A DNA stretch of 64,000 nucleotides. Origin: Methylomicrobium sp. wino1 (lineage in GTDB: Bacteria > Pseudomonadota > Gammaproteobacteria > Methylococcales > Methylomonadaceae). Positions within the stretch are counted from its first letter, which is position 1. The number at the start of each line of letters is the position of its first letter. The notes beneath the pieces are model-generated. The model ran no database searches and had not been told where the DNA came from. It was given only the letters and a program-made list of their open reading frames with translations. Shown here in pieces: positions 31,609 to 41,337 of the stretch. The position numbers and the translations under genes are program-made. The stretch spans positions 124,001 to 188,000 of the forward strand of contig NZ_CP024202.1 in assembly GCF_003932755.1 (NCBI RefSeq), read 5' to 3'.

Positions 31609-32937
31609 ATGAAGCAAACCTCAATAGCCACTTTAATGCTCTGCGGAGCTCTGATACTGAGCCCCTCCTTCCCTTCTTCGGCGCAAGCGGCCGCACCAGT
31701 CTCCCAGCCCGAAACATTGCCCGAAAACATGTCGACATTCATACGCACGATGTCGGCTAAGCACGGCTTCGACAAAAACAAACTGAACACCTTATTTCGA
31801 TCGGTCGAATTGCAACCGCGCATCATCGAGGCCATCACACGTCCAGCTGAGGCGATGCCTTGGTACAAATACCGGAAAATATTCATGACCGACGCGCGCA
31901 TCGAAGGCGGCGTTAAATTTATGTACGATAATGCCGCGGCCTTGGCCGTTACTGAACAAAAATACGGTGTTCCGCCGGAAATCATCACGGCAATCATCGG
32001 CGTCGAGACCTCCTACGGAAAAAATACCGGCAGCTACCGGGTCATCGATGCCTTATCAACATTGGCTTTCAACTACCCGAAACGGAGCCCGTTTTTCACC
32101 GGCGAGCTTGAAAACTTTTTATTGCTATGCCGCGAGGAACATATCGATCCGTTACAACCGACCGGATCTTATGCCGGCGCAATGGGCATCCCGCAATTTA
32201 TGCCGAGCAGTTTTCGCAGCTACGCAGCCGATTTCGAAGGAGACTATCACCGTGATATCTGGAACAACCCGGCTGATGCCATTGCCAGCGTCGGCAATTA
32301 TTTTTACAAACATCACTGGCAACGCGGACAACCGGTGGCTTTTCAAGCGGCCGCGCAGGGCAACGCTTACCGTAAAGTTCTTGGGGGAGACCTGAAACCG
32401 GACCGTACTATAGCTCAACTTAAGACTTTAAATGTCGAATCAAGAGAAACTGGGAGTTCCGACCGGAAAGCCAAACTCCTCGCTTTCGAACTGGAGCAGG
32501 GAGAAGAGCTTTGGCTGGGCTTGGACAACTTCTACGTCATCACCCGTTACAACCATAGCCCTCTCTATGCCATGGCGGTTTATCAACTCAGCCGCGCGAT
32601 TGCCGAACACTCGAAAACTCCAAAGATAAGCGCCAGCCTACCGAACAACCCAACCGCTGCCCCTTCCCTCCAGGAAATCGGTCAAGAGGCCGCCATCTAT
32701 ATCCAACTGGGTGCTTTCGGTAATGAAGCCAACGCTCAAGCTTTACGCAAAAAAATCGCCGAACACAGCCTCCTTCCGCTACCTAAAATTAAACCCGTTA
32801 CTCAAAACGGAACAACGCTCCACAAAGTACAAATCGGCCCGCTCAAATCCGCCGAAGATGCCGAACTGTTGAACGCCAAACTGAATGAAATCGGCATCGA
32901 TCAGACACGGTATATCGTCGAAAGCATCGGAAATTAA
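31609..32937 (+). CDS. mltB: Lytic murein transglycosylase B with a C-terminal SPOR domain
   Basis: Cuts peptidoglycan glycan strands to 1,6-anhydro ends. 442 residues with a signal peptide (to about Ala27) rather than a lipobox. The catalytic glutamate is Glu133 in GVETSYGKNTG, followed by SYAGAMGIPQFMPSSF. Residues about 364-440 (AIYIQLGAFGNEANAQALRK...VQIGPLKSAEDAELLNAKL) form a SPOR domain, which binds denuded glycan at septa. Many MltB proteins lack this domain, while a SPOR-bearing rlpA is the usual neighbour; here no rlpA is present and the SPOR is fused on. 2 nt after rodA. Confidence 0.93.
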   Translation: MKQTSIATLMLCGALILSPSFPSSAQAAAPVSQPETLPENMSTFIRTMSAKHGFDKNKLNTLFRSVELQPRIIEAITRPAEAMPWYKYRKIFMTDARIEGGVKFMYDNAAALAVTEQKYGVPPEIITAIIGVETSYGKNTGSYRVIDALSTLAFNYPKRSPFFTGELENFLLLCREEHIDPLQPTGSYAGAMGIPQFMPSSFRSYAADFEGDYHRDIWNNPADAIASVGNYFYKHHWQRGQPVAFQAAAQGNAYRKVLGGDLKPDRTIAQLKTLNVESRETGSSDRKAKLLAFELEQGEELWLGLDNFYVITRYNHSPLYAMAVYQLSRAIAEHSKTPKISASLPNNPTAAPSLQEIGQEAAIYIQLGAFGNEANAQALRKKIAEHSLLPLPKIKPVTQNGTTLHKVQIGPLKSAEDAELLNAKLNEIGIDQTRYIVESIGN

Positions 32938-32990
32938 CCAATCACTGTTACAATATGACCTTCTGTTTTTGTATACCCTCACCGCGAATA

Positions 32991-34154
32991 ATGACCTCCT
33001 CAAAAGTTTACCTCAGCCTGATTGTTTATCTATTTTTTAGCTTATTGCAAACGGCAAACGCGGCTTCCGATAAGACCGATCCGATCATGATTCCTTCGCC
33101 GCCGAGTATCGCTGCGAGCAGTTATATTTTGCTCGATGCCGATAGCGGCAAAGTGCTGGGCGAAAACAATGCCGACGTCAAGCTGCCCCCCGCCAGTCTG
33201 ACCAAAATCATGGCCGTTTATGTCGTATTCACCGAGTTGAGTAAAGGCCACCTGAGTCTCGGCGAAAATGTCACGGTCAGTCAAAAGGCTTGGCGCACCC
33301 CGGGCTCGCGCATGTTCATCGAAGTCAACAAACAAGTCACGGTCGAAGAGTTGCTCAAAGGCATCATCATTCAATCGGGGAATGACGCGAGTGTCGCACT
33401 AGCCGAACATGTCGCCGGAGACGAAGCCACTTTCGCCGAAATGATGAACCAACAAGCCGCCATACTTGGCATGAAAAATAGCCATTTCGTCAATAGCATG
33501 GGACTGCCCGATGACGACCATTACACAACGGCACAAGACTTGGCAATATTAACGCGTGCAATGATTCGAGAATTTCCGGATTATTATGCGTGGTTTTCAG
33601 AAAAAGAATACACCTATAATAAAATCACGCAACGCAATCGTAACAAACTTCTGTGGCGCGACCCCAGCGTCGATGGCGTCAAAACAGGCCATACCGAAGC
33701 GGCCGGTTACTGCTTAGTCGCATCAGCGGTTCGCGATGGCATGCGCCTGATTTCAGTCGTCATGGGAACCGGCAGCGAACGCGCTCGTGCCAATGAAAAC
33801 CAGTCCTTGTTGAATTACGGTTTCCGCTTCTATGAAACTCATCGACTGTACAAGGGCAATGAAGCCTTGACCGAGACCCGCATCTGGAAAGGCGCGGATA
33901 AAAACTTGGCTTTAGGCTTGACCGAAGATCTTTATGTTACGATTCCCCGTCGCCATTACGAAGACCTAAAAGCCGTCATTAATTTTGAACAAAACATCAT
34001 AGCGCCGGTCAACCAAGGCGACAATTTAGGCACCGTCAGTGTGACGCTGGCCGGCGAACCATTAATTGAAAAAAAACTGATCGCGCTGACTACCGTAGAA
34101 AAAGGCAACTTAATGCGCAAACTTTACGACACTGTTCTCATGCTGGTGAAATAA
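32991..34154 (+). CDS. dacC: D-alanyl-D-alanine carboxypeptidase (PBP5/6 family)
   Basis: Trims the terminal D-Ala of stem peptides in the periplasm. From ATG 32991: a signal peptide ending about LLQTANA, SxxK at Ser69-Lys72 (PPASLTKIM), SGN (IQSGNDASV) and KTG (VDGVKTGHTEAAG) motifs, and a C-terminal beta domain plus an amphipathic anchor (MRKLYDTVLMLVK). 387 residues. Order mltB-dac-dat-ybeD-lipB-lipA is classical. Which PBP paralogue (dacA or dacC) is not determined. Confidence 0.95.
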   Translation: MTSSKVYLSLIVYLFFSLLQTANAASDKTDPIMIPSPPSIAASSYILLDADSGKVLGENNADVKLPPASLTKIMAVYVVFTELSKGHLSLGENVTVSQKAWRTPGSRMFIEVNKQVTVEELLKGIIIQSGNDASVALAEHVAGDEATFAEMMNQQAAILGMKNSHFVNSMGLPDDDHYTTAQDLAILTRAMIREFPDYYAWFSEKEYTYNKITQRNRNKLLWRDPSVDGVKTGHTEAAGYCLVASAVRDGMRLISVVMGTGSERARANENQSLLNYGFRFYETHRLYKGNEALTETRIWKGADKNLALGLTEDLYVTIPRRHYEDLKAVINFEQNIIAPVNQGDNLGTVSVTLAGEPLIEKKLIALTTVEKGNLMRKLYDTVLMLVK

Positions 34155-34159
34155 AAAAA

Positions 34160-35005
34160 ATGAGTGATAACCCGACAGTTTATTTAAACGGCCAATATCT
34201 TCCGCTCAATCAAGCCAAAATATCAGTGCTCGACCGCGGCTTTTTATTCGGCGACGGCATTTACGAAGTCATTCCGGCTTATGCCGGGCACTTATTCCGC
34301 CTGCCGGAACACATCGACCGTCTCGAAGCCAGCCTGAAAAGCATTCGCCTAAATAGCCCTCTCAGCCGCGAGCAATGGGCCGGTATTCTAGAACCGCTAC
34401 TCGAACCGGGACAGGATCAATACATTTATTTGCAAATCACACGCGGTGTAGCGCCGAAACGCGACCATGCATTCCCCGAGCATATCGAACCAACCGTGTT
34501 CGCCATGTGCTCGCCTATCGTACCTTTACGCGGCCGCGACAGTGGCGTCAAAGCTATCACGCTCGACGACACCCGCTGGGCATTATGTCATATCAAGGCT
34601 ATTACCTTACTAGCCAACATTTTGCTTAGACAAAATGCGGTCGACCAAGGTTGTACCGAAGCGATATTAGTCAAAGACGGCTACGTGACAGAAGGGGCGG
34701 CCAGCAATATTTTCGCGGTCCTCGATGGCGTTTTGGTGACGCCGCCGAAAGGCGAAGAAATTTTGCCCGGCATCACCCGCGATGTCATCCTGGAACTCGC
34801 TAAAACCAACGACATTCCCTATAGCGAAGATATTATTTCGCTCGAAGCCCTGAAAACCGCTGACGAAATCTGGCTTACCAGCTCGACTCGCGAAATCATA
34901 CCAGTGGTCGAACTCGACTCGGAACCGGTCTCGGATGGTAAACCGGGAGCGGTTTGGCAAAAGATGCATCAACTTTATCAAGAGTTCAAGAAAGCCCAGT
35001 CATGA
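34160..35005 (+). CDS. dat: D-amino acid aminotransferase (class IV, PLP)
   Basis: Fold-type IV PLP aminotransferase, 281 residues, with the start VYLNGQYLPLNQAKISVLDRGFLFGDGIYEVIP, the PLP lysine in ALCHIKAITLLANIL, and the cofactor loop TEGAASNIFAV. The location between dac and ybeD is where D-alanine transaminase-like genes lie in many gammaproteobacteria, so a D-alanine/D-glutamate role fits; branched-chain or aminodeoxychorismate lyase activity cannot be excluded from sequence alone. Confidence 0.85.
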   Translation: MSDNPTVYLNGQYLPLNQAKISVLDRGFLFGDGIYEVIPAYAGHLFRLPEHIDRLEASLKSIRLNSPLSREQWAGILEPLLEPGQDQYIYLQITRGVAPKRDHAFPEHIEPTVFAMCSPIVPLRGRDSGVKAITLDDTRWALCHIKAITLLANILLRQNAVDQGCTEAILVKDGYVTEGAASNIFAVLDGVLVTPPKGEEILPGITRDVILELAKTNDIPYSEDIISLEALKTADEIWLTSSTREIIPVVELDSEPVSDGKPGAVWQKMHQLYQEFKKAQS

Positions 35006-35268
35006 GTGAACAAGAAGATATACTGAAATTCCCCTGCCGCTTTCCAATCAAAGCGATGGGCATGAGCAGCATTGAATTAGATATTCATGTCGTCGAAATC
35101 ATTCGACGCCATGTCAACGATCTTCATGAAGGCGCAATCACATCGCGCCCTAGTAAAGGCGGAAAGTACACTTCAGTAACCGTAACGATCACCGCGACCA
35201 GCAAACAACAACTGGATGCGATTTATCAAGATTTAACCGACTCACCGCTCGTATTGATGGCTTTATAG
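35002..35268 (+). CDS. ybeD: YbeD/DUF493 family protein
   Basis: 88 residues from ATG 35002, which overlaps the dat stop (ATGA). The small ferredoxin-like DUF493 domain is recognisable (ILKFPCRFPIKAMG...RPSKGGKYTSVTVTITATSKQQLDAIYQDL). In E. coli ybeD also lies between dacA and lipB and has no firm function; a link to lipoate metabolism is only positional. Confidence 0.93.
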   Translation: MSEQEDILKFPCRFPIKAMGMSSIELDIHVVEIIRRHVNDLHEGAITSRPSKGGKYTSVTVTITATSKQQLDAIYQDLTDSPLVLMAL

Positions 35269-35318
35269 TGACAAACGTATAACGCTTTTCAATGAAGACT
35301 TTCCATGAAATACCGTTG

Positions 35319-35350
35319 ACCCTAAGTTCGGTAGTTCAACCATGAAGCGT
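35319..35350. repeat. Short dispersed repeat E, copy 1
   Basis: CTAAGTTCGGTAGTTCAACC and flanks recur at 42959-42992 and, on the other strand, at 54195-54229. Copies keep about 30 nt and lie 3' of genes. Function unknown. Confidence 0.6.
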
Positions 35351-35397
35351 ATTAAGTTAATGAAGTCTTTTAATGACTTGCCCTAATATTTTGAATA

Positions 35398-35550
35398 TAC
35401 CTATCGCACTTCAAATTTCGGCATTAAGGTATGGAGGCGTCGGGGTGTTCGGCCCCTTCACCTAACGCTAGATGAGGGGACAGCAGGGATGCTGTCATAG
35501 AGCCTACATAGACGTATTCACGGCGTCCTGTCGGGCGAGTGACCGCACCC
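35398..35550. repeat. Chimeric element: left part A, right part B
   Basis: From 35398 it follows element A (TACCTATCGCACTTCAAATTTCGGCA, then the TCACCTAACGCTAGATGAGG hairpin and CATAGAGCCTACAT). After the shared word CGGCGTCCTGTC it continues as the right end of element B (GGGCGAGTGACCGCACCC). It fills much of the 509-nt gap between ybeD and lipB. Confidence 0.6.
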
Positions 35551-35655
35551 TAACTACGCCTCGCACTTTCATTTGCCGTGGCGATTGCCTAACCTTCATG
35601 AACGTTAGGTGAGCAATAATGGTTTGTATAGGCAAAATAAGCTATGGAATTCACT

Positions 35656-35692
35656 TCTTATTCTTCATGATCTTCAAGGTGAAATGTTTTTT
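35656..35692. repeat. Short dispersed repeat D, copy 1 (ATGAAGATCATGAAG type)
   Basis: Reverse complement reads GAAAAAACATTTCACCTTGAAGATCATGAAG; near-identical copies lie at 53821-53851 and 56732-56769. The rest of 35269-35777 holds the lipB promoter region and no ORF. Confidence 0.55.
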
Positions 35693-35777
35693 CTAGGTTG
35701 ACGGAAATGGTAATAAAAAAATCGGCGATAATGCGCCCTATCTTTATAATCCGCGTTCGATTGCATAAGATAACACG

Positions 35778-36386
35778 ATGACACTGGCGATCCGCAAGCT
35801 CGGCCTGCTACCCTACGAAGGGGTTTGGCGCGACATGCAAACGTTCACGCAGCAACGCGACACCCATACTCCGGATGAACTGTGGATCGTCGAGCATCCA
35901 CCGGTTTATACGCTCGGTTTAAACGGCAAACGCGAACACCTCTTGCAAGCCTGCAACATTCCTGTCGTACAAACCGACCGAGGCGGCCAAGTTACCTACC
36001 ACGGTCCGGGACAACTAATACTATATACATTGCTGGACATCAAGCGCTTGAACCTGGGTATCCGAGCACTGGTCACAACGCTCGAGCAAGCGATGATAGA
36101 AACGCTGGCCCAATACGGCATCCAAGCATCGTCGCAAGCCGACAAACCCGGCGTTTATGTCGCAGACAAAAAAATCGGCTCAATCGGACTACGGATAAAA
36201 AAAAACTGCAGCTATCACGGACTGAGCTTGAATAACCAAATGGACTTAAGGCCGTTCGACCGAATCAACACTTGTGGCTATGCAGACATGCAAGTCACGC
36301 AATTAGCCGACTTCGGCATCGAAATCGAAACTAGCGAACTGGCCGTACCGGTCGCTCACGCCATCACTCAGGCAATATCACGATGA
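35778..36386 (+). CDS. lipB: Octanoyl-[acyl-carrier-protein]:protein N-octanoyltransferase
   Basis: Transfers octanoate from ACP to lipoyl domains. 202 residues. Signature [23 protein letters not shown] and the later [10 protein letters not shown]...YHGLSLN; the catalytic cysteine lies in [14 protein letters not shown]. Overlaps lipA by 4 nt (ATGA). Confidence 0.98.
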   Translation: MTLAIRKLGLLPYEGVWRDMQTFTQQRDTHTPDELWIVEHPPVYTLGLNGKREHLLQACNIPVVQTDRGGQVTYHGPGQLILYTLLDIKRLNLGIRALVTTLEQAMIETLAQYGIQASSQADKPGVYVADKKIGSIGLRIKKNCSYHGLSLNNQMDLRPFDRINTCGYADMQVTQLADFGIEIETSELAVPVAHAITQAISR

Positions 36387-37348
36387 CTTTACAAGCCCCC
36401 TCACGAAACACGCCGGAGTCGCATCAACGCAACTCCGTCAAGCTCTCTCGAATTCCGGTCAAAGTCGAACCGGTTGCAACGCCACTACGCAAGCCCGATT
36501 GGATACGCATTAAAGTCTCGGCGAACGACGAAATCAACCGTATCAAAAAACTGCTTCGCGAAAACAATCTGCACACGGTCTGCGAAGAAGCCGCTTGCCC
36601 GAATCTCGGCGAATGTTTCAGCCACGGTACCGCGACCTTCATGATCATGGGCGACCTATGCACCCGGCGTTGCCCTTTCTGCGACGTTGCGCACGGCAAA
36701 CCGAAACCGCTCGATCAAAACGAACCGCTACATTTGGCGCAGACGATCAAATTAATGAAACTGAACTATGTCGTGATTACATCGGTCGACCGCGACGATT
36801 TGCGAGACGGCGGTGCAGGACACTTTGCCGATTGTATCTCCGCAATCCGGCAAGAAACGCCGATCACCAAAATTGAAATACTGGTCCCCGATTTTCGCGG
36901 TCGCTTCGACAAGGCCGTCGATATACTGAGCAGGGAGCCTTGCGATGTGTTCAACCACAACCTGGAAACCGTTCCGAGACTGTACAGAGAGGCGAGACCG
37001 GGCGCCGATTATCAAGGCTCGCTCGATCTACTCAAACGTTATCACGAAGTCTGCCCGAAAACGCCGACCAAATCCGGCATAATGCTGGGCCTCGGTGAAA
37101 CGCACGACGAAGTCGTCGAAGTCATGAAAGATTTAATCGCTCACGGCTGTTCAATGTTGACACTGGGCCAATACCTACCACCCAGCAAGGATCACCTGCC
37201 GGTCAAGCGCTATTGGGCGCCCGAGAAATTCGACGAACTGGCAGAAACGGCTTACCATCTCGGATTCAAGCAAGTCGCAAGCGCACCGCTGGTCCGCTCT
37301 TCCTACCACGCCGACCTGCAAGCCAAAGCGGTGGTATCGATAGACTAA
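36383..37348 (+). CDS. lipA: Lipoyl synthase (radical SAM)
   Basis: Inserts two sulfurs into protein-bound octanoate. 321 residues. Auxiliary cluster cysteines Cys67, Cys72 and Cys78 ([12 protein letters not shown]) and the radical-SAM CxxxCxxC, Cys93-Cys97-Cys100 (CTRRCPFC), are all present; a C-terminal RSSYHAD serine that ligates the auxiliary cluster is also seen. Followed by a hairpin terminator. Confidence 0.99.
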   Translation: MTLQAPSRNTPESHQRNSVKLSRIPVKVEPVATPLRKPDWIRIKVSANDEINRIKKLLRENNLHTVCEEAACPNLGECFSHGTATFMIMGDLCTRRCPFCDVAHGKPKPLDQNEPLHLAQTIKLMKLNYVVITSVDRDDLRDGGAGHFADCISAIRQETPITKIEILVPDFRGRFDKAVDILSREPCDVFNHNLETVPRLYREARPGADYQGSLDLLKRYHEVCPKTPTKSGIMLGLGETHDEVVEVMKDLIAHGCSMLTLGQYLPPSKDHLPVKRYWAPEKFDELAETAYHLGFKQVASAPLVRSSYHADLQAKAVVSID

Positions 37349-37352
37349 CAAT

Positions 37353-37386
37353 AAAACCCATCGACCGGAAGCTCTCGATGGGTTTC
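37353..37386 (+). terminator. Hairpin terminator after lipA
   Basis: AAACCCATCGA / TCGATGGGTTT forms an 11-bp perfect stem around a short loop, starting about 5 nt after the lipA stop and preceded by an A-run. The downstream side is only moderately T-rich. Confidence 0.65.
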
Positions 37387-37491
37387 ACTCTGTCCAGCCA
37401 AATCCTACGCTAACGCAAAAATCCGTTCGTTGGAAACTAACCGAATCTTAACCAATCCATTCACTTTTTACGATTCACTATTCACCAAAAT

Positions 37492-39768
37492 ATGGACATC
37501 ACTCAACGCATTGCCGAAGAATTAGCCGTCAACCCGAAACAAGTCAACGCCGCGATTTCGTTACTAGACGAAGGCGCGACCGTACCTTTTATCTCACGTT
37601 ACCGCAAGGAGGTCACCGGCGGCCTCGACGACACGCAACTGCGTAACTTGGAAGAACGCCTGATTTATTTACGCGAGTTGAACGACCGGCGCAACACCAT
37701 TCTCGAAAGCATCAAATCACAAGGCAAACTGACACTTGAACTGGAAAAGTCCATCCTAGATGCCGACACTAAGACACTACTCGAAGACCTTTATTTGCCG
37801 TATAAACCGAAACGCCGCACCAAGGCGCAAATCGCGCGCGAAGCAGGCCTCGAACCGTTGGCCGATGCGATACTGGACGACCGCAGTCTCATCCCGAATG
37901 AAGCCGCGCTTAGCTATATCGATCAAGATAAAGGTGTTCCCGATACCGCTGCAGCGCTTGACGGCGCGCGCCAAATCATCATGGAACGCATTTCCGAGGA
38001 CGCCGACCTGCTCTACGAATTGCGCGAACGCATCTGGCAAAAAGGCATCATTCACTCGGCCGTCGTAGCCGGCAAAGAACAGGAAGCCGCCAAATTCAAG
38101 GACTACTTCGATTATCATGAAGCCATCAACAAGATTCCATCGCACCGCGCGCTCGCCTTATTTCGGGGCCGCAACGAAGACTTGCTCAGTATCACATTGA
38201 AACCCGCTCAAGAAGCCCCGGAGGAACATCGTTTATGCGAACAATTCGTCGCGAAACGCTTGAATATCACCGACACTTCCAAACCGGCCGATGCTTGGCT
38301 CGCAGAGACCGCGCGCTTCGCGTGGAAAATCAAATTATTCACGCGCATCGATCTGGACTTGAAACTGCGCCTTCGCGAGGCGGCCGAATTTGAGGCAATC
38401 CGCGTATTTGCCAGCAACTTGAGAGATCTCTTATTGGCCGCCCCGGCCGGCCCGAAGGCGACGATGGGTCTCGATCCCGGCATCCGCACCGGCGTCAAAG
38501 TCGCGGTCGTCGACCCGACCGGAAAACTGCTCGCAACCGAAACAATCTATCCACTTCAACCACGTAATCAATGGGATCAGTCTATCGATACATTAGCCCG
38601 ACTGATCGCGCAACATCGAGTCGATTTAGTTAGCATCGGCAACGGCACCGGTTCGCGCGAGACCGATCAACTGGTCGGCGATTTAATCAAGCGACACCCG
38701 GAGCTGAAAGTCACGAAGTTGACAGTCTCGGAAGCCGGCGCGTCGGTCTATTCGGCATCGGAACTGGCCGCAAAGGAATTCCCCGGTCTCGACGTCTCGC
38801 TAAGAGGCGCGGTCTCGATTGCGCGCCGCCTGCAAGACCCGCTCGCCGAACTGGTCAAGATCGATCCGAAATCGATCGGCGTCGGTCAATATCAGCACGA
38901 TGTCAATCAAGCGCAACTGGCTCGCATGCTCGACACCGTCGTCGAGGATTGTGTGAACGCGGTCGGCGTAGACGTCAATACCGCCTCAGTCGCATTGCTC
39001 AAGCAGGTATCCGGCTTATCGGCCAGCGTCAGTGAGAATATCGTCGCGTTCCGCGATCAAAACGGGCCGTTCAAAAACCGCAAGCAATTGAAGAAAGTCC
39101 CGCGCCTCGGAGACAAAGCCTTCGAACAGGCGGCAGGCTTCCTGCGAGTCATGAACGGCGACAACCCGCTCGACGCTTCCGCCGTGCATCCCGAAGCCTA
39201 TCCTGTCGTCGAAGCGATCATTGGCGACACCGGCAAATCGATTCGCGACTTAATCGGCCAAAGCACTAATCTACGTTCACTGAACCCAGCCAACTACACC
39301 GATGACACCTTCGGCCTGCCGACCATAACCGATATTTTGCAAGAACTCGAAAAACCGGGACGCGACCCGCGCCCCGAGTTCAAAAGCGTGCAATACAAGG
39401 AAGGTGTCGAAAAAATCACCGACCTGAAACCCGGAATGATGCTCGAAGGTGTCGTGACCAATGTCGCGAACTTCGGCGCTTTTGTCGATATCGGCGTACA
39501 TCAGGACGGCCTGGTGCATATTTCGCACTTGGCGGATGTCTTCGTCAAAGACCCTCGCGATGTGGTCAAAACAGGTGATATGGTCAAGGTTAAAGTATTA
39601 GAAATCGATGTACCGAGACAACGCATTTCGCTGACTATGAAAAAAGAAGAATACAAAGCGGAAATAAAGCCGCCATCTTCGCCCCGCAAACCTTCAAAAC
39701 AGCCCCAGCAAGCCCAGAAACCTCAAGGCGCGATGGCAGACGCATTAACCAAAGCGTTGAAAAAATAA
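37492..39768 (+). CDS. RNA-binding transcriptional accessory protein Tex
   Basis: 758 residues. N-terminal helical Tex domain ([47 protein letters not shown]), a YqgF/RNase H-like domain ([17 protein letters not shown]-type, about 324 on), helix-hairpin-helix segments ([19 protein letters not shown]), and a C-terminal S1 RNA-binding domain ([31 protein letters not shown]). Homologue of eukaryotic Spt6; it binds nucleic acid and affects transcription. Normal length. Confidence 0.97.
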   Translation: MDITQRIAEELAVNPKQVNAAISLLDEGATVPFISRYRKEVTGGLDDTQLRNLEERLIYLRELNDRRNTILESIKSQGKLTLELEKSILDADTKTLLEDLYLPYKPKRRTKAQIAREAGLEPLADAILDDRSLIPNEAALSYIDQDKGVPDTAAALDGARQIIMERISEDADLLYELRERIWQKGIIHSAVVAGKEQEAAKFKDYFDYHEAINKIPSHRALALFRGRNEDLLSITLKPAQEAPEEHRLCEQFVAKRLNITDTSKPADAWLAETARFAWKIKLFTRIDLDLKLRLREAAEFEAIRVFASNLRDLLLAAPAGPKATMGLDPGIRTGVKVAVVDPTGKLLATETIYPLQPRNQWDQSIDTLARLIAQHRVDLVSIGNGTGSRETDQLVGDLIKRHPELKVTKLTVSEAGASVYSASELAAKEFPGLDVSLRGAVSIARRLQDPLAELVKIDPKSIGVGQYQHDVNQAQLARMLDTVVEDCVNAVGVDVNTASVALLKQVSGLSASVSENIVAFRDQNGPFKNRKQLKKVPRLGDKAFEQAAGFLRVMNGDNPLDASAVHPEAYPVVEAIIGDTGKSIRDLIGQSTNLRSLNPANYTDDTFGLPTITDILQELEKPGRDPRPEFKSVQYKEGVEKITDLKPGMMLEGVVTNVANFGAFVDIGVHQDGLVHISHLADVFVKDPRDVVKTGDMVKVKVLEIDVPRQRISLTMKKEEYKAEIKPPSSPRKPSKQPQQAQKPQGAMADALTKALKK

Positions 39769-39812
39769 ACTTTAAATCCTCTGCTATACTGAAGCGAAAA
39801 ATTAAATCAACC

Positions 39813-40036
39813 CAGCAATTCCCAATATGGAAATCAACGAGGGTGAGAAGTGTGCTTGGCAAGGATGTCGGCAGCGGGGCAGATTTTTGCTCCTGCAAAA
39901 TCTGCATTCACGCCATCCTTGGCGCTTGCAGATTTTTGCTCCTGCAAAATCTGCATTCACGCCATCCATGGTGCTCCTCGACAAGCATACTTCTCTCCCT
40001 AAATACGTCGATAAATGCTTAAATTGGGAATTGCTG
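39813..40036. mobile_element. Element C copy 1 (MITE-like)
   Basis: 224 bp bounded by CAGCAATTCCCA and TGGGAATTGCTG, perfect 12-bp inverted repeats. Inside are two 49-bp hairpin units (39879, 39928). A second element with the same ends is at 47336-47501. Its right end is 22 nt upstream of the next start codon, so the downstream gene's promoter must lie inside or upstream of it. Confidence 0.7.
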
Positions 40037-40058
40037 AAATCAACCGGCAGGACTTGCT

Positions 40059-40616
40059 ATGACATCATCTAATCGCACCATGATCCCAGTGTTATTGGTC
40101 AGTTTTTTGACCGCCTTCGCGCCCGAGTCTCAGGCTCAAAACACCCATCCACGCGTTTGCGGCAGCTATGGCGAAATAGTCGGCCATAAAGCGCTTAATG
40201 CTTTCGGTAACCTTGGTGGCTCGGTCCTTGAATTACCGAAGAATGTCATCAATACATCGAATCAAAGCAACGTCTTTTACGGCTTCACCGGAGGACTTTT
40301 TAAAGGCATCGTCAACATGGCAGGCCGGATAGGTGTCGGCGTCGCCGACTTGGTAACGATTCCGCTTCCGACCAAACCCATCGCTTATCCTCTCTATGTT
40401 TGGGATGATTTTGACATCGACACGACCTATGGCGAAGCTTACCGTCTCTACCAATGCACACCGAAACCGAAACCCATCGTCCAAGCCACGGAACCAGAGC
40501 CAGTCATTGAACCCGAACCGGCGATATACACTCCGCAGCCATTAGAAACACCGGAAGTCTATCAAGACACCACACGAAAAATCGACCGGTTATTCAAAGA
40601 GGAAATGCACAAATAA
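40059..40616 (+). CDS. Exosortase-system-associated protein, TIGR04073-like
   Basis: 185 residues with a signal peptide (cleavage about SQA-QN). The core GHKALNAFGNLGGSVLELPKNVINTSN...YGFTGGLFKGIVNMAGRIGVGVADLVTIPLPTKP matches the TIGR04073 family, secreted proteins seen in genomes with exosortase/PEP-CTERM systems. The C-terminus is proline/glutamate-rich (EPEPVIEPEPAI). It stands alone here, with no exosortase gene nearby. Family call from remembered pattern, not a search. Confidence 0.75.
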   Translation: MTSSNRTMIPVLLVSFLTAFAPESQAQNTHPRVCGSYGEIVGHKALNAFGNLGGSVLELPKNVINTSNQSNVFYGFTGGLFKGIVNMAGRIGVGVADLVTIPLPTKPIAYPLYVWDDFDIDTTYGEAYRLYQCTPKPKPIVQATEPEPVIEPEPAIYTPQPLETPEVYQDTTRKIDRLFKEEMHK

Positions 40617-40942
40617 CGAAACCAGGCGGAAACGAATAAAAACGTTCCGCCGACTATTCACAATAGGTCAGTACATCCACCGAATAAACACCGCCCCCTC
40701 ATAAAGCAACTTTTTCATCGCCCGAAGTAATAGAATTTTTAAATGGTTAATCCCTCAATGTCCTTAAGTTAAATCATTGATGGTCAGTCTGTCGAACTAT
40801 GAACGGCTTAACTCAACACCTCAGAGTACTATCCCATACCTCCATAAAGTTAGCTAATTTATGAGTATAAATGGAGTAGAAAGGGCATAGAAGTAACGCT
40901 CATCAGAAAGATTACCGATTACTTCATGTGATTTATGGATGA

Positions 40943-40972
40943 ACTGCCGAAATTTGAGTAGTAAAGAGTATA
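40943..40972. repeat. Solo end of element A
   Basis: CTGCCGAAATTTGAGTAGTA and following AAGAGTATAT resemble the right end of element A (CTGCCGAAATTTGAAGTACG). No partner end is nearby, so this is a remnant. Confidence 0.5.
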
Positions 40973-41017
40973 TCTTCCAAGAGCTTTTTTACTGTGAACG
41001 TTGGCGAACCGAAGAGG

Positions 41018-41182
41018 GTGCGGTTGCTCGACCGACCGGCGTCGGCGGCAGGGAGCCGCCGTCGAGCCTACATGGACGTATTCACCCAGCACCTAAATTC
41101 CATAGCCCTTTGGCTATGGTAACTATCTTGCGTAATTTAGGTGCTGGGTTCACGGCGCCCTGTCGGGCGAGTGATCGTACCC
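41018..41182. mobile_element. Element B copy 4, short form
   Basis: GTGCGGTTGCTCG on the left and CGGGCGAGTGATCGTACC on the right enclose the B core: the GGCGGCAGGGAGCCGCC hairpin and the large CCCAGCACCTAAATT/AATTTAGGTGCTGGG stem around CCATAGCC/GGCTATGG. It lacks the outer about 40 nt of copies 1 and 2. The remaining 40617-41337 holds no credible ORF. Confidence 0.7.
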
Positions 41183-41337
41183 TAGCCATCCCTCTCACTT
41201 TCACTTGCCGGGGTGATGACGGCTTCTTCATGATCGTTAGGATTCTTCATGAATTCAGGGACTGAAATTTAAGCCGGAAATTCTTCTGACGAAGACTTTA
41301 GCTTTGCAGACGCAGAAGCTTGAATATTAAGCAACTC

